Shown piece after piece: positions 36,927 to 45,823 of a stretch of 64,000 nt of DNA. A model generated the notes under the pieces. That model saw only the letters and a program-made list of their open reading frames with translations, was not told where the DNA came from and searched no databases. A program made the position numbers and the translations under genes. How positions within the stretch are numbered: the first letter of the stretch is position 1; the number at the start of each line of letters is the position of its first letter. This DNA comes from Tildeniella torsiva UHER 1998/13D (lineage in GTDB: Bacteria; Cyanobacteriota; Cyanobacteriia; Phormidesmidales; Phormidesmidaceae): positions 62,001 through 126,000 of the forward strand of contig JAHHIH010000008.1 in NCBI GenBank assembly GCA_019358835.1, written 5' to 3'.

Positions 36927-37229
36927 TGCGGACTCTTATTTTTGTTCCTGAGCGAACAATATCAGGGAGGTAATAGCTAAAGGTGGTCAATCTGGTGTTT
37001 CTGAGAGGAACATAAGTAACTATTGTTCTTGTCGTCTCAGTTATTTATTGGCAACCTGAATTGTTTTTTATCTGTTAATCCGCGCGCGAGGTTGTGCGGT
37101 GGGCATGAGCTGTGGGAAGAATACATGAGCCGATCGTTAAGCTTTGGGTAAGGATCTAGAAGCTTCCGGGATCTGTCGCTAAGGTTTGAGAAAAGCAAAA
37201 GCCTTGTAAAGCCCCGCTACCAATCCCCC
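36927..37229. other. Intergenic region between repressor and RM gene
   Basis: No gene in these 303 bases. It contains two operator-like inverted repeats (listed) and the promoter of the MmeI-like gene. CGCGCGCG occurs near 37081. Confidence 0.5.
36942..37028. promoter_or_regulatory. Two GAACA/TGTTC operator-like inverted repeats
   Basis: TTGTTC-CTGAGC-GAACAA (36942-36959) is a perfect inverted repeat. GAACA...TGTTC (37008-37028) has the half-sites in the opposite order with an 11-base spacer. Their position next to an Xre-type gene suggests autoregulation and control of the divergent MmeI-like gene. Confidence 0.5.
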
Positions 37230-40200
37230 ATGACCCCAGCAGATACCCAGCGCATCCAGACTTTTTTGGCTAAGTGGCAAGGATCAGAGGGCAATGAACG
37301 CGCCAATTACCAGGGGTTCTTTCTCGACTTGTGCCTGGCTCTGGGGGTAGAGAGCCCACCACCCAAGGGAAGAATCCCTGGAGACCCTTACTGCTTTGAC
37401 AAGGACATCAAGTTTTTCAGCAGCGAAAAGGCTGAATCAACGCGCTTTGCTGACTTTTACAAAGAGGGCTGCTTTCTAATTGAGGCTAAGCAGGGCAGTA
37501 CCGAGTCGAGCAAGGGCCACGGCAAGCGGGGTACTAAGGTCTACCGCGACACCATGCAGAAGGCGTTTAACCAGGCCAAGTCCTACGCCTATAACCGCTT
37601 ACTGGGCTCGATGCCACCGTTCCTCCTAACCTGCGACATCGGCTCTCACTTTGATCTTTGGGAAGGCTTTAGCGGTGAGTACGGCAGCTATGGTGCACGC
37701 CAGCGCATTGAGCTGGCCGACCTAGCGACAGAGAAGGAGTTTGATCGCTTCGTCGCCATCTTTACCGATCCGCAGTCGCTCAACCCAGAAAAGCTAAGGG
37801 CTCAGGTCACGCGCGCTGTAGCGGCAGAGCTAGCTAAGCTATCACGTTGGCTAGAGGAGCAAGGTCACGACCCTCAAGTAACCGCTAGCTTCTTGATGCG
37901 CTGCATTTTCACGATGTTTGCCGAAGATGTGGAGCTATTGAAAGGCGAAGTCTTTACCAAAGCCCTGCGTGATCGCTGGATACCCAACCCCGCCACCTTT
38001 AAGCCCGAAATCGAGCAGCTCTGGCAGACCATGAACACAGGCGGCACCTTTGGCTTTGAGCGGGTATTGAAATTTAACGGCAGCTTTTTTGAAGATGCTA
38101 CGGCTATTGCCCTTCCACAAGAACAGCTCCAAACCTTACTTGAAGCCGCTGAAAAAGACTGGAGTCAGGTAGAACCTGCTATTTTTGGCACCTTGGTTGA
38201 GCGGGCCCTTGAGAAAAAAGAGCGCAGCCGATTGGGGGCACACTATACGCCTCGATCTTATGTAGAGCGGCTAGTGCGTCCTGTGGTGATGGAACCTCTG
38301 CGCCAAGAGTGGGATGAGATTGAGCTGGAGGTAAATCGCCTGCTAGAGCTAGAGGCAGGTAGAGAGGAACCTACCGCTAATCAGCGCAGAAAGGCTGAGC
38401 AAGAGATCCGCGCCTTCCTCGACAAGCTGCGGACTGTCAGAATTCTTGACCCAGCCTGTGGTACGGGCAACTTTCTCTATGTGTCACTCGATTTGCTCAA
38501 AGGGCTAGAGGCCGAGGTGCAGACGCGCCTGGTGGATGTGGCGGGCAATGTGCAGCTCAATGTGCTGGAGCAAATAAACCCGTCGCAGTTTTTGGGGATT
38601 GAGATCAACCCGAGGGCAGCAGCTATTGCCGAGCTGGTGATATGGATTGGCTATTTGCAGTGGTTTTTTAAGCGCTATGGCAATGCAGAACCACCAGAGC
38701 CGGTCTTGCAGGCGTTTAACAATATCGAAAACCGCGATGCGGTGCTGGCCTATGACGGCACCGAGCCAGATGTGGATGCCAAGACGGGGCAGGTGAGAAC
38801 GCGGTGGGGTGGGCGGATGATGCAACACCCAGTAACTGGGGAGCAGGTGCCCGATCCCAGCGATCAGGTGGTGATCTATAAGTATTTCAACGCGCGGGCG
38901 GCAAAGTGGCCAGATGCAGATTATGTGGTATCAAACCCCCCATTTATTGGGAATGCTCGAATGAGAGAAACCTTAGGTGATGGGTACACAGAAACGTTAC
39001 GTCGAATATACAAAGATGTTTCGGAAACCGTTGACTATGTAATGTATTGGTGGCACAAAGCCGCTAATAGAATTCACGCCGGAAGTACTAAGAAGTTCGG
39101 GTTTATTACCACTAAGACGATCCGACAACCTTGGCAAAGAAAAGTTATTGAGTTTCACCTTTCTCATAAAAATCCCATACGCATAATGTTCGCAATACCT
39201 GATCATCCTTGGGTTGATGAGGGAGCTGCTGTCAGGATCGCTATGACTGCAGCAGCAGCAGAAAGTGTTGAGAGCATCAAAAGAATAGCAAGGCTGGGAA
39301 CTGTTATCTCTGAGGGAGAGTCCGAAACGCCAGAAGACACTGCTGAGCAAATTGAAATTTGTTGGGAATCAGTCTCTAAAATATTTGCAAATCTCCGAAT
39401 TGGAGCAGATATTAGCAACACGATGAAGCTCAAAGCTAACGGAGGTCTCGTTTCTAGAGGAGTAACTCTTTCAGGGCAAGGTTTCGTTTTAGATAGTAAA
39501 CAACTTAAGGAGATATTGCAAAACCAATCTTCCTCGTCCGAAGTCATTAAAACTTATAAGGCAGGAAAGGATTTGATTCATGTTAACAAGAAGAGATTTG
39601 TTATTGATTTATACGGTTTGGATGAGAAGACGGTTTTACAAAAATATCCGAGTATATATCAGTGGGTTTTACAAAGGGTCAAGCCTGAGAGAGATACGAA
39701 TAACAGAAAATCCTATCGAGATAATTGGTGGATATTTGCTGAGCCGAGAGCAAATATTCGTCCTGCGCTTACTGCTATACAATCCTATATTGCGACTCCA
39801 AGAACTGCAAAACATAGGTTCTTTACGCTCTTGCCAGTAGATGTTATGTCTGAGAGCGAGATAGTGATGATTGCCCTCGAAGATGTCTATTTTTTGGGAA
39901 TACTCTCAAGTCACGTTCATGTCTCTTGGGCTCTTGCAGCAGGTGGGCGCTTAGGGGTCGGAAACGATCCGCGCTATAACAACTCCGTTTGTTTCGATCC
40001 TTTTCCCTTTCCAGATCCAACTTCCGAGCAAAAGCAAAAAATCCGTAATTTGGGCGAGCTGCTCGACACTCATCGCAAAAGTGTCCAAGCCGCCTACCCC
40101 GACATCACCATTACTAACATGTATAATCTGCTCGAAAAACTTCGTGCTGGGGAGCCTTTTACCGACGCAGATCGTGAATTTAATAACGAAGCACGCGTCT

Positions 40201-40691
40201 CTACCCTCAAACAAATCCACGACGAGCTAGACATTGCCGTTCTCGACGCTTACGACTGGCCTCACGACATCACTGACGAGCAAATCCTCGAAAACCTTGT
40301 GGTTCTTAATGCCCAGCGGGCTGAAGAAGAGCGCAATGGACTTATCCGCTGGCTACGTCCTGAGTATCAGGCACCTGATGAAGTGCAAACACAGCCTACT
40401 TTAGAAGGCATTATGACCTCAGAAGAACCCGTTGTCGAACCTGTGGAGCAGCAGAAGTGGCCATTGAAACCTAAGGAACAACTCGCAGCTATTCGAGACC
40501 TGTTGCGTACTACCAGCGGTGAGTGGACAGTCAAGCAAATAGCAGTTCAATTCACCGGCAGGAACACCAGGAACAAGTTGGACGCGATCACTGAGAACCT
40601 GGAGCGGCTGGAATGGTTTGGGCTAGTGCTATCTGAGGAGCGCGAGGGCATACTATACTGGCACTTCGCTGAGATAGTAAAGATCGCTTAA
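37230..40691 (+). CDS. MmeI-like type IIL restriction-modification protein
   Basis: A 1153-residue single-chain enzyme. The N-terminal nuclease motif is D75-x9-E85-A-K87 (FADFYKEGCFLIEAKQG). A helical linker (GTLVERALEKKERSRLGAHYTPRSYVERLV) leads to the N6-adenine methyltransferase, with motif I DPACGTGNFL (D407) and motif IV NPPF (N569) in SNPPFIGNARM. The target recognition region follows (to ~920). Compared with MmeI (about 920 residues) it has a C-terminal extension ending in a winged-helix-like segment (WTVKQIAVQFTGRNTRNKLDAI). Bases ~38,950-39,980, coding the end of the methyltransferase and the recognition domain, are AT-richer than the flanks. It likely cuts foreign DNA and modifies one strand. 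Confidence 0.9.
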   Translation: MTPADTQRIQTFLAKWQGSEGNERANYQGFFLDLCLALGVESPPPKGRIPGDPYCFDKDIKFFSSEKAESTRFADFYKEGCFLIEAKQGSTESSKGHGKRGTKVYRDTMQKAFNQAKSYAYNRLLGSMPPFLLTCDIGSHFDLWEGFSGEYGSYGARQRIELADLATEKEFDRFVAIFTDPQSLNPEKLRAQVTRAVAAELAKLSRWLEEQGHDPQVTASFLMRCIFTMFAEDVELLKGEVFTKALRDRWIPNPATFKPEIEQLWQTMNTGGTFGFERVLKFNGSFFEDATAIALPQEQLQTLLEAAEKDWSQVEPAIFGTLVERALEKKERSRLGAHYTPRSYVERLVRPVVMEPLRQEWDEIELEVNRLLELEAGREEPTANQRRKAEQEIRAFLDKLRTVRILDPACGTGNFLYVSLDLLKGLEAEVQTRLVDVAGNVQLNVLEQINPSQFLGIEINPRAAAIAELVIWIGYLQWFFKRYGNAEPPEPVLQAFNNIENRDAVLAYDGTEPDVDAKTGQVRTRWGGRMMQHPVTGEQVPDPSDQVVIYKYFNARAAKWPDADYVVSNPPFIGNARMRETLGDGYTETLRRIYKDVSETVDYVMYWWHKAANRIHAGSTKKFGFITTKTIRQPWQRKVIEFHLSHKNPIRIMFAIPDHPWVDEGAAVRIAMTAAAAESVESIKRIARLGTVISEGESETPEDTAEQIEICWESVSKIFANLRIGADISNTMKLKANGGLVSRGVTLSGQGFVLDSKQLKEILQNQSSSSEVIKTYKAGKDLIHVNKKRFVIDLYGLDEKTVLQKYPSIYQWVLQRVKPERDTNNRKSYRDNWWIFAEPRANIRPALTAIQSYIATPRTAKHRFFTLLPVDVMSESEIVMIALEDVYFLGILSSHVHVSWALAAGGRLGVGNDPRYNNSVCFDPFPFPDPTSEQKQKIRNLGELLDTHRKSVQAAYPDITITNMYNLLEKLRAGEPFTDADREFNNEARVSTLKQIHDELDIAVLDAYDWPHDITDEQILENLVVLNAQRAEEERNGLIRWLRPEYQAPDEVQTQPTLEGIMTSEEPVVEPVEQQKWPLKPKEQLAAIRDLLRTTSGEWTVKQIAVQFTGRNTRNKLDAITENLERLEWFGLVLSEEREGILYWHFAEIVKIA

Positions 40692-40728
40692 ACCCCATAC
40701 TTAACTAATTCACTGAAGGGTAATGATT

Positions 40729-41409
40729 ATGTCTAGCTGGATCTCCAAATTCTCATCCTCAGATATCATTTCACTTCTAGCACTGTTAGTAAGCGGAGGG
40801 GCATTTTTTCAAACTATAAGAATATCAGCAAAAGAAGAGATAAACACCAAGAATATAAATAGGAATAAGGCCGAAAGACTCCTCGATGAAGCGTTGGATT
40901 TAATGAATAGCGGGAGGCAAGGAACTGAATTTTTGCACACTTGTCATGAACGGCCACCTTCACCTGATGAAAGACCATACCTCGAACTTGCAAGGAGAAA
41001 GATTGATGATGCAAATTTCTTAGCACCTGACTTTTATCTATGCCATCAATACGAAGGTATTTATGTTCATAGAACACAAGGTCGTAGTGTCGAAGAAAGG
41101 GCATCCAATTCCTTGAAATACCATCAAAAAGCTGTCAAACTTTGGAAAGAAGACAAAGATCCAAGAGTTAAAAACGATGGGTGGCCATATCATGACCTGG
41201 CGTTAGTTTATGAACATCTAGGAAGATACAAAGAAGCCGAAGAGTATTTTCTAAAAGCTCTTGAAGTTAATCGGACAACAGAGCTATATTTCCACCGGGA
41301 TTTTTCTATTTTTCTTTCAGGTATTGGCAGAGAGAATGAATCCATAGAGTATATGAACGAAGCCAAGAAAATCGCTCAAGCAACAGGTAAAGAATTACCT
41401 CATGACTGA
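40729..41409 (+). CDS. TPR-repeat protein with N-terminal membrane helix
   Basis: ATG 40729 is favoured over 40723 because GAAGGG lies 8 bases upstream. The 226-residue protein has one hydrophobic helix (DIISLLALLVSGGAFFQTI) followed by tetratricopeptide-like repeats (PYHDLALVYEHLGRYKEAEEYFLKALEV). It follows the MmeI-like gene by 37 bases and may be cotranscribed. The role is unknown; TPR proteins often accompany defence enzymes. Confidence 0.65.
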   Translation: MSSWISKFSSSDIISLLALLVSGGAFFQTIRISAKEEINTKNINRNKAERLLDEALDLMNSGRQGTEFLHTCHERPPSPDERPYLELARRKIDDANFLAPDFYLCHQYEGIYVHRTQGRSVEERASNSLKYHQKAVKLWKEDKDPRVKNDGWPYHDLALVYEHLGRYKEAEEYFLKALEVNRTTELYFHRDFSIFLSGIGRENESIEYMNEAKKIAQATGKELPHD

Positions 41410-41453
41410 GCCAGTAAAGACAGCTTAAACATAAAGATAAAAAGGAAAAGACT

Positions 41454-41672
41454 ATGGCTATCGATCCGTACAAACCAGAACTGGCAAAACGCCAGACAGC
41501 CTTTCAAATCGCCGCGAAGCAACTCATGGAGCGCTTAAACCAAAATGTCAGCCTGGCCAGTCAGGCTAAGCCAGAGTTTGTTGAAAATTTTAATGGCGCA
41601 TTAGAGGCGCTGCGGGATTATGAGCAGTCAGGTCGTGAGTTGGCTGAATGGATATCCCAGAAGAGTAATTGA
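41454..41672 (+). CDS. Small helical protein, unknown function
   Basis: Seventy-two residues from ATG 41454 with AAAAGGAAAAGACT upstream, a strong ribosome site. All helical (AKRQTAFQIAAKQLMERLNQNV). Likely a phage or plasmid accessory protein. No family recognised. Confidence 0.6.
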   Translation: MAIDPYKPELAKRQTAFQIAAKQLMERLNQNVSLASQAKPEFVENFNGALEALRDYEQSGRELAEWISQKSN

Positions 41673-41839
41673 TTGAAAGACCATTATTTGCGTTTTCGAC
41701 TTAGGTAACACCTCCTTTTTTGCATTTTTATCTTAGGTGGGGGGTGGGCGGCGGCGCTGGATTTAGCTAATATCGGCGCGCCTTCCTTGGCATCATTGAT
41801 TCGCTTTCGCAGTAGGGGGTGCGCAACGATAGTTCCGGT

Positions 41840-41868
41840 TAAAAATAAAAGGCCCCCTATCGGGAGCC
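41840..41868 (-). terminator. Intrinsic terminator of the ribbon-helix-helix gene
   Basis: On the minus strand GGCTCCC-GATA-GGGGGCC is followed by TTTTATTTTT, 25 bases after the stop at 41893. A very similar hairpin ends the polymerase gene at 43.1 kb. Confidence 0.85.
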
Positions 41869-41892
41869 TATAAAACATGCTCTGTATTTTTA

Positions 41893-42513
41893 TCAGGCCG
41901 CGTATTTTTCCCTCCACTCGGCTATTTTCTCCTTCAATTTGGCTGGATTATTACTGAACTGGGATTTGATGCTGTTAAGCTCCCACTCTTTCTTTCGCTC
42001 TAAATCCTCGTCGTATTCGTCGTCAAAATTACGCTCTGGTTCACATTCGTCGTCAGGGAAAGGGTTTTCGTCATCATTAAACTGAGCGTCTGGTTTTTGA
42101 ACCTGCTTAGCAATCCCAATCTCTCGCTGCATTCTCTCTCGGGATGGCGGTTCATATCCTGCGAGCCCTTCCTCAATAACAACAGGTCGCGGTCTTCTCG
42201 GCGGCGGTGTGTATAGAACAGCGTCGTCTTCATCATCATCTTCAAGCACGGGCGCTTTAGTTTCTTTAGCGGGCTCAGACTTAACCGCAGCTGCGGCCTG
42301 GGGAAGCTCAGGGGCTTCAAGCTGTACTGCGGGCAGTACAGAGGGTTCCTGTGTTGAAGCGGGCGTGGTGCCCTCGTGCGCTTCAACCTCCCGGCTCAGA
42401 AGGTAAGCAACGAAGGTGGAGAGGCTCATTTGCTTAGATGCCGCCAGTGATTTGGCTCTGGCCTCTAGGTCGTGGGTGAGGTACGCGGAGATTTTCTTTT
42501 TGTCAGTGGTCAC
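41893..42513 (-). CDS. Ribbon-helix-helix protein with acidic tail
   Basis: A 206-residue protein. The N-terminus (KKISAYLTHDLEARAKSLAASKQMSLSTFVAYLLSREVEA) reads as a CopG/Arc-type ribbon-helix-helix domain. A long Pro/Ala and Asp/Glu-rich linker follows, with RRPRPVVIEEGLAGYEPPSRERMQREIG and a C-terminal helix (SNNPAKLKEKIAEWREKY). The upstream region holds six TGGAGTTACT-like boxes, the expected target. Likely a partition, copy-number or early-gene regulator. Confidence 0.7.
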   Translation of the reverse strand: MTTDKKKISAYLTHDLEARAKSLAASKQMSLSTFVAYLLSREVEAHEGTTPASTQEPSVLPAVQLEAPELPQAAAAVKSEPAKETKAPVLEDDDEDDAVLYTPPPRRPRPVVIEEGLAGYEPPSRERMQREIGIAKQVQKPDAQFNDDENPFPDDECEPERNFDDEYDEDLERKKEWELNSIKSQFSNNPAKLKEKIAEWREKYAA

Positions 42514-42529
42514 AGGTCTACCCTTTTGG

Positions 42530-42692
42530 TGGAGTTACCTCCATTGTACCGTAAGTGGAGTTACTTTAACTCCATAGTGGAGTTGTTTCTATGCAACTTT
42601 ATTTGGCGGGGTGGTGGAGTTGCTTGAATAACTCCATACTGGAGTTACTTTAACTCCAGTATTAAAGCGTTTGGGGCCACATGGAGTTACTT
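42530..42692. repeat. Iteron cluster TGGAGTTACTT upstream of the RHH gene
   Basis: At least six copies of TGGAGTTRCTT begin near 42531, 42556, 42578, 42614, 42640 and 42679. Three are followed by the inverse TAACTCCA, making TGGAGTTACTTTAACTCCA palindromes. They lie directly upstream of a ribbon-helix-helix gene and about 450 bases from the end of the polymerase gene. This is consistent with an operator, a partition site or an origin. Confidence 0.8.
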
Positions 42693-42744
42693 TTCCGCAG
42701 AATCGCCGCAAAAACGGGCGGCTGGAGGGGTGGAAAACAGGTCG

Positions 42745-42919
42745 AATCGCTGAAACCCTTACACAGCAAGGGTTTTAGGAATCCCGCAATCCCAAAAACA
42801 GAGAATCCCTGAAACCCTTATATACCAAGGGTTTCAGGGATTAGCGAAGAATGATTTGCGGGATTTGGGAATTTTTGTTCATCGCCTGAAGCCCTTTCAA
42901 GGTAAGGGTTTCAGGGATT
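42745..42919. repeat. Three 39-base palindromes with 7-base loops
   Basis: Arms of 16 bases flank 7-base loops at 42745-42783 (loop ACACAGC), 42804-42842 (ATATACC) and 42881-42919 (TCAAGGT). The middle copy is perfect: AATCCCTGAAACCCTT and AAGGGTTTCAGGGATT. A fourth copy is at 57.93 kb and a partial fifth at 58.05 kb. They could be replication, regulatory or mobile palindromic elements. Confidence 0.85.
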
Positions 42920-43142
42920 TTATCTTATAGGTATTTCACTTACATAGTAATAGATAAATATTCCGTACACCATCACTTCCTCCTTTCATACCTACTTTCC
43001 TACCACTTTGTACAACCTGCAACGAGAAAATGTCAGCATAAAAAAAATGCCCCGACCCCAAGCCCCCCCCCAAAACACCCATAAAAAAAGACCCCCGTCT
43101 ATCGGGAGCCTTGGCGACCCTGTGTGAGCCCTGACGATAACG
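42920..43142. other. Intergenic region with polymerase terminator
   Basis: No gene supported. An AT-rich patch (42920-42970) follows the palindromes, and a poly-A/poly-C stretch (43040-43090) precedes the terminator. Together with the iterons this is the longest non-coding block of the phage-plasmid part, a candidate origin region. Confidence 0.4.
43083..43110 (-). terminator. Intrinsic terminator of the polymerase gene
   Basis: On the minus strand GGCTCCCG-ATAGA-CGGGGGTC is followed by a run of seven T, 33 bases after the stop at 43143. Confidence 0.9.
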
Positions 43143-45137
43143 CTAAGCAGCCGCGCGCTTCGCCAAGCATGCCTCCCAAACCCTAGTCCAATAGCCTGGC
43201 GGTTCAGTTTCCAATGACTCGTAAAAGCGCTCACCATCCCACTTCTCGTATACGACCAGGTCGTTTACTCCTAGATACGTGCGACCGTATATCGCTTTGC
43301 GCGGGTCTTTGTTCAGCTTCTTGTAGCGGCCTGAAGTTATCCATTTCGTCGCCAACATCTGGTTGCAGCGTGGCCCCCAGAATCTAGGATGCTTCAAAAA
43401 CCACAGCACCTCAGCCTCAAACTTGTGTTCGGGGTGATGTTGCTGAAGCCACTCATCACACTGCTCAAGTACTTCGTTAACGCGATCCATATGGACTGAG
43501 AGGGTAACACCGTCGTATTGATAGTTAATCAGGTGGACGTCATTGGCCTCAGAGATGATGTTGCTCGCTACGAATCGCTGCATCACCAGCTGCTCAGCCC
43601 CTTGCGCGAGGTGGGCTAACAGCTGGCCTGCTACTTTGGCTTGGTCAGGCCGGGTGTACTCAGCTCTCACTTCCTTAGCATGCTCCCTTAGGTTGAACGG
43701 GAGCCCGACAGCATTCTTGACCACCAAAGCGCGTTTGTTTGCAACCCGCTCCTCGATAGCGTCTAAGCTGTAATCCTGAAAGAAGCTTTCCCTCGCAGCT
43801 ACCACAGGGGCCATGAGAGGGCTAGCTAGAATATCAGCAATCTGCCGCTTAGAGAACCGGAAGTCCAGCCCCAGCTTCCCGAGTTTCTTATTGGTTTCGC
43901 GTCGTAGGCACTTCACCTGCATTCCAAAACAGAAAGCGTAAATCAACTGCTTCAACGCGGGTTTGCCTGTTCTTAAATCAAACCCTTCTGGTGCAATGTG
44001 CTCCCACAAAGATTTGCCACCGTGAATCACATCTAGCACCTGCTCTAGCGTTTTGGGACAGTCGAGAATCTGGGGTAGCGCCACCAGCTGACAGCTCTTG
44101 AGGTCGATATCGACCAGAACGTGATATGGGTGAGGTGTGCCAACCAGCAACCAGCGCAGGGCTTTTGGCAAGTTGACGATACCACCACCCTCGGGGTACA
44201 ACCGACCGCAGCTGGTCATGTGAACCGACCCTACGTATTGCTCTTCTAGGTTGATATCCAGCGTGCTGAGGGTTGCTAGCATGCTGGTCAGCTTTGCCAA
44301 GTAAGCCTTCTGTCCCTCCATCTTGTAATCCCAATCGGGGCAGTTCTCCATAGCCAAGTCGTGAATCCAACAGTGCAGTCTAAGGTAGGCCTGTTGCGTG
44401 TTCAGCTTGAACTTTGCACTAGCCAATTTCTCAGCTGCTTCGATCGTAAAAGGCTTTAAACGGCTCTTGTACTTAAAGTCAGCCGATAGGGGTGAGGGAT
44501 TGCTGTAGTCCTGCCGCGCGCTGATATCCTTATCCTTCCATCCTTCCTGGATTTGCTCTGCTAGAGCGCACTGGAGCCCCAAGATGTCGTACTCACGAGG
44601 CTGATGATATTTATAGGAGTAGGTCTCCACTTTAACCAACGGGATGCGCCCAAATAGCCTGGTTTCAACTTCTATTCGGGTCAAAGGTTCGATGACCTCC
44701 TGAAAGAAAGCCCCGCTCAGGTGCTGAATGCTGCGATTCTTCTTACAGGTTTTGTAGTCGTGGCCCGTCAGCTTACTCATTATTAGAGCGGCGGGAATCT
44801 TGTCTCGATAAATTAGGTCAGGAATTGCTACTTCATTCTGTCTGTATTGGTTGCAGATGAGACTCATTAGAATCTCACCAGCTACTCTGGCCAGTACATT
44901 GTCTCCATGACCATGCCTCTCGAACCAGCTACGCAGCAGCCGAGCGATGGGTGTCACACTTCTGTAGCCGATGTGCTGGCGTGCCTTAGGTTGAATCTCC
45001 TTTTTAGGCAAAGCGTCGATAGCGTCAACTGTTTTGGGACAAGAATCCTTGATGTTGGCTAGTTGCTCGTCTAATTTGCCTTTGCCGGTCGAGCTGGTCG
45101 TGGTATAATTGATTTCAGACATGATTGATTCGGTCAT
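43143..45137 (-). CDS. Divergent family A (PolA/T7-like) polymerase core, phage-plasmid replicase
   Basis: A 664-residue protein. Family A polymerase landmarks appear in order: MTSCGRLYPEGGGIVNLPKALRW (residues ~307-329, like TxxGRLSS...IPxxxR); motif A VLVDIDLKSCQ (D343, Q350); motif B KPALKQLIYAFCFGM (K396, Y400, G405); QGAEQLVMQ (512-520); and motif C NYQYDGVTL (D542), where the usual H-D-E is Y-D-G. No 3'-5' exonuclease domain is evident; the first 250 residues are unfamiliar. It is probably the element's replication polymerase, though a primase or transcription role is possible. Start ATG 45137 or 45122. Confidence 0.7.
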   Translation of the reverse strand: MTESIMSEINYTTTSSTGKGKLDEQLANIKDSCPKTVDAIDALPKKEIQPKARQHIGYRSVTPIARLLRSWFERHGHGDNVLARVAGEILMSLICNQYRQNEVAIPDLIYRDKIPAALIMSKLTGHDYKTCKKNRSIQHLSGAFFQEVIEPLTRIEVETRLFGRIPLVKVETYSYKYHQPREYDILGLQCALAEQIQEGWKDKDISARQDYSNPSPLSADFKYKSRLKPFTIEAAEKLASAKFKLNTQQAYLRLHCWIHDLAMENCPDWDYKMEGQKAYLAKLTSMLATLSTLDINLEEQYVGSVHMTSCGRLYPEGGGIVNLPKALRWLLVGTPHPYHVLVDIDLKSCQLVALPQILDCPKTLEQVLDVIHGGKSLWEHIAPEGFDLRTGKPALKQLIYAFCFGMQVKCLRRETNKKLGKLGLDFRFSKRQIADILASPLMAPVVAARESFFQDYSLDAIEERVANKRALVVKNAVGLPFNLREHAKEVRAEYTRPDQAKVAGQLLAHLAQGAEQLVMQRFVASNIISEANDVHLINYQYDGVTLSVHMDRVNEVLEQCDEWLQQHHPEHKFEAEVLWFLKHPRFWGPRCNQMLATKWITSGRYKKLNKDPRKAIYGRTYLGVNDLVVYEKWDGERFYESLETEPPGYWTRVWEACLAKRAAA

Positions 45138-45203
45138 TTCAGGAACCCATCCTTGAAGTTTTGACTTGTTGATTGTGTTGTGAGCGCAGTAAATTAATTT
45201 CTA

Positions 45204-45235
45204 AAAAAGCCGTTGTTTCCCGCAGCGGCTTTTTT
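45204..45235 (-). terminator. Bidirectional intrinsic terminator
   Basis: AAAAAGCCGTTG pairs with CAGCGGCTTTTTT, with one GU pair, around loop TTTCCCG. The T-run on either strand lets it end the 45.2-45.65 kb repressor transcript leftward. Confidence 0.9.
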
Positions 45236-45240
45236 GTTGC

Positions 45241-45444
45241 CTACCTATCGAAGGGCATTTGTGACCCGTAGGTGTGGTCAGCCTCGCGCTCGTATTGAAC
45301 TAAGAACGACGCTGGGCCATTGAGCAATTGCTCCAACTGAAGTTTTACTAATTCGACCTCGACTGAGACGATCGGGCGATCGCGGTAGATTGTCGTTGAT
45401 AACTCGTTTTGGCCTTGGCAGGCCGTTATTTCTGCGGTGTACAT
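45241..45444 (-). CDS. Small protein cotranscribed with Xre-type repressor
   Basis: Sixty-seven residues starting MYTAEITACQGQNELSTTIYRD, three bases after the repressor stop. It is beta-like at the start, helical in the middle (VEVELVKLQLEQLL). Unknown family. Possibly an antirepressor or accessory early protein. Confidence 0.55.
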   Translation of the reverse strand: MYTAEITACQGQNELSTTIYRDRPIVSVEVELVKLQLEQLLNGPASFLVQYEREADHTYGSQMPFDR

Positions 45445-45447
45445 GAT

Positions 45448-45654
45448 TTAGTCCTCGACTAATTCGAAAATGTCTTCAACTGAATTCAGATCAAAAGTTT
45501 TCTTTAGCGCGCGGTAAGTTTTAGCGCTAATTTGCTTGACAGGGCCTCTATAGAGTTGATAAACGGTGGGATGACCCAACCCAGTCTGATTGACAAACCA
45601 TTCTCGGTTGCGACCCACTGAGTCTAAATACTCTTTAAGTCTGCAATGAAACAT
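45448..45654 (-). CDS. Cro/C1-type repressor
   Basis: A 68-residue helix-turn-helix protein: LKEYLDSVGRNREWFVNQTGLGHPTVYQLYRGPVKQISAKTYRALKKTF. It lies at the boundary between leftward early genes and the rightward late operon, with a good promoter upstream, as expected for a phage repressor. Confidence 0.75.
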   Translation of the reverse strand: MFHCRLKEYLDSVGRNREWFVNQTGLGHPTVYQLYRGPVKQISAKTYRALKKTFDLNSVEDIFELVED

Positions 45655-45682
45655 TATTTAAACTTGTTAAATTCTTATTTCA

Positions 45683-45711
45683 ATTATACCTAAAAAAACT
45701 TAGGGAGACAA
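45683..45711 (-). promoter_or_regulatory. Sigma-70-type promoter of the repressor operon
   Basis: On the minus strand TTGTCT (45711-45706) and TATAAT (45688-45683) are separated by 17 bases, 29 bases upstream of the repressor ATG. Confidence 0.7.
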
Positions 45712-45823
45712 GCGTACTGCTTTAGCTTGCACACAACGAGGCACATTCTAGAAACTCCTAAGAATGGCCAGACAAAGCCCTCATTGATATGGAACCCTCT
45801 TTATAAGTTCCTGGCTATGAATA

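Noticed and set aside
37230-40691. BREX PglX or DISARM methylase
   Set aside because: The N-terminal D-x9-ExK nuclease and helical linker with GAHYTP match MmeI-like single-chain enzymes, and no other BREX or DISARM genes are nearby.
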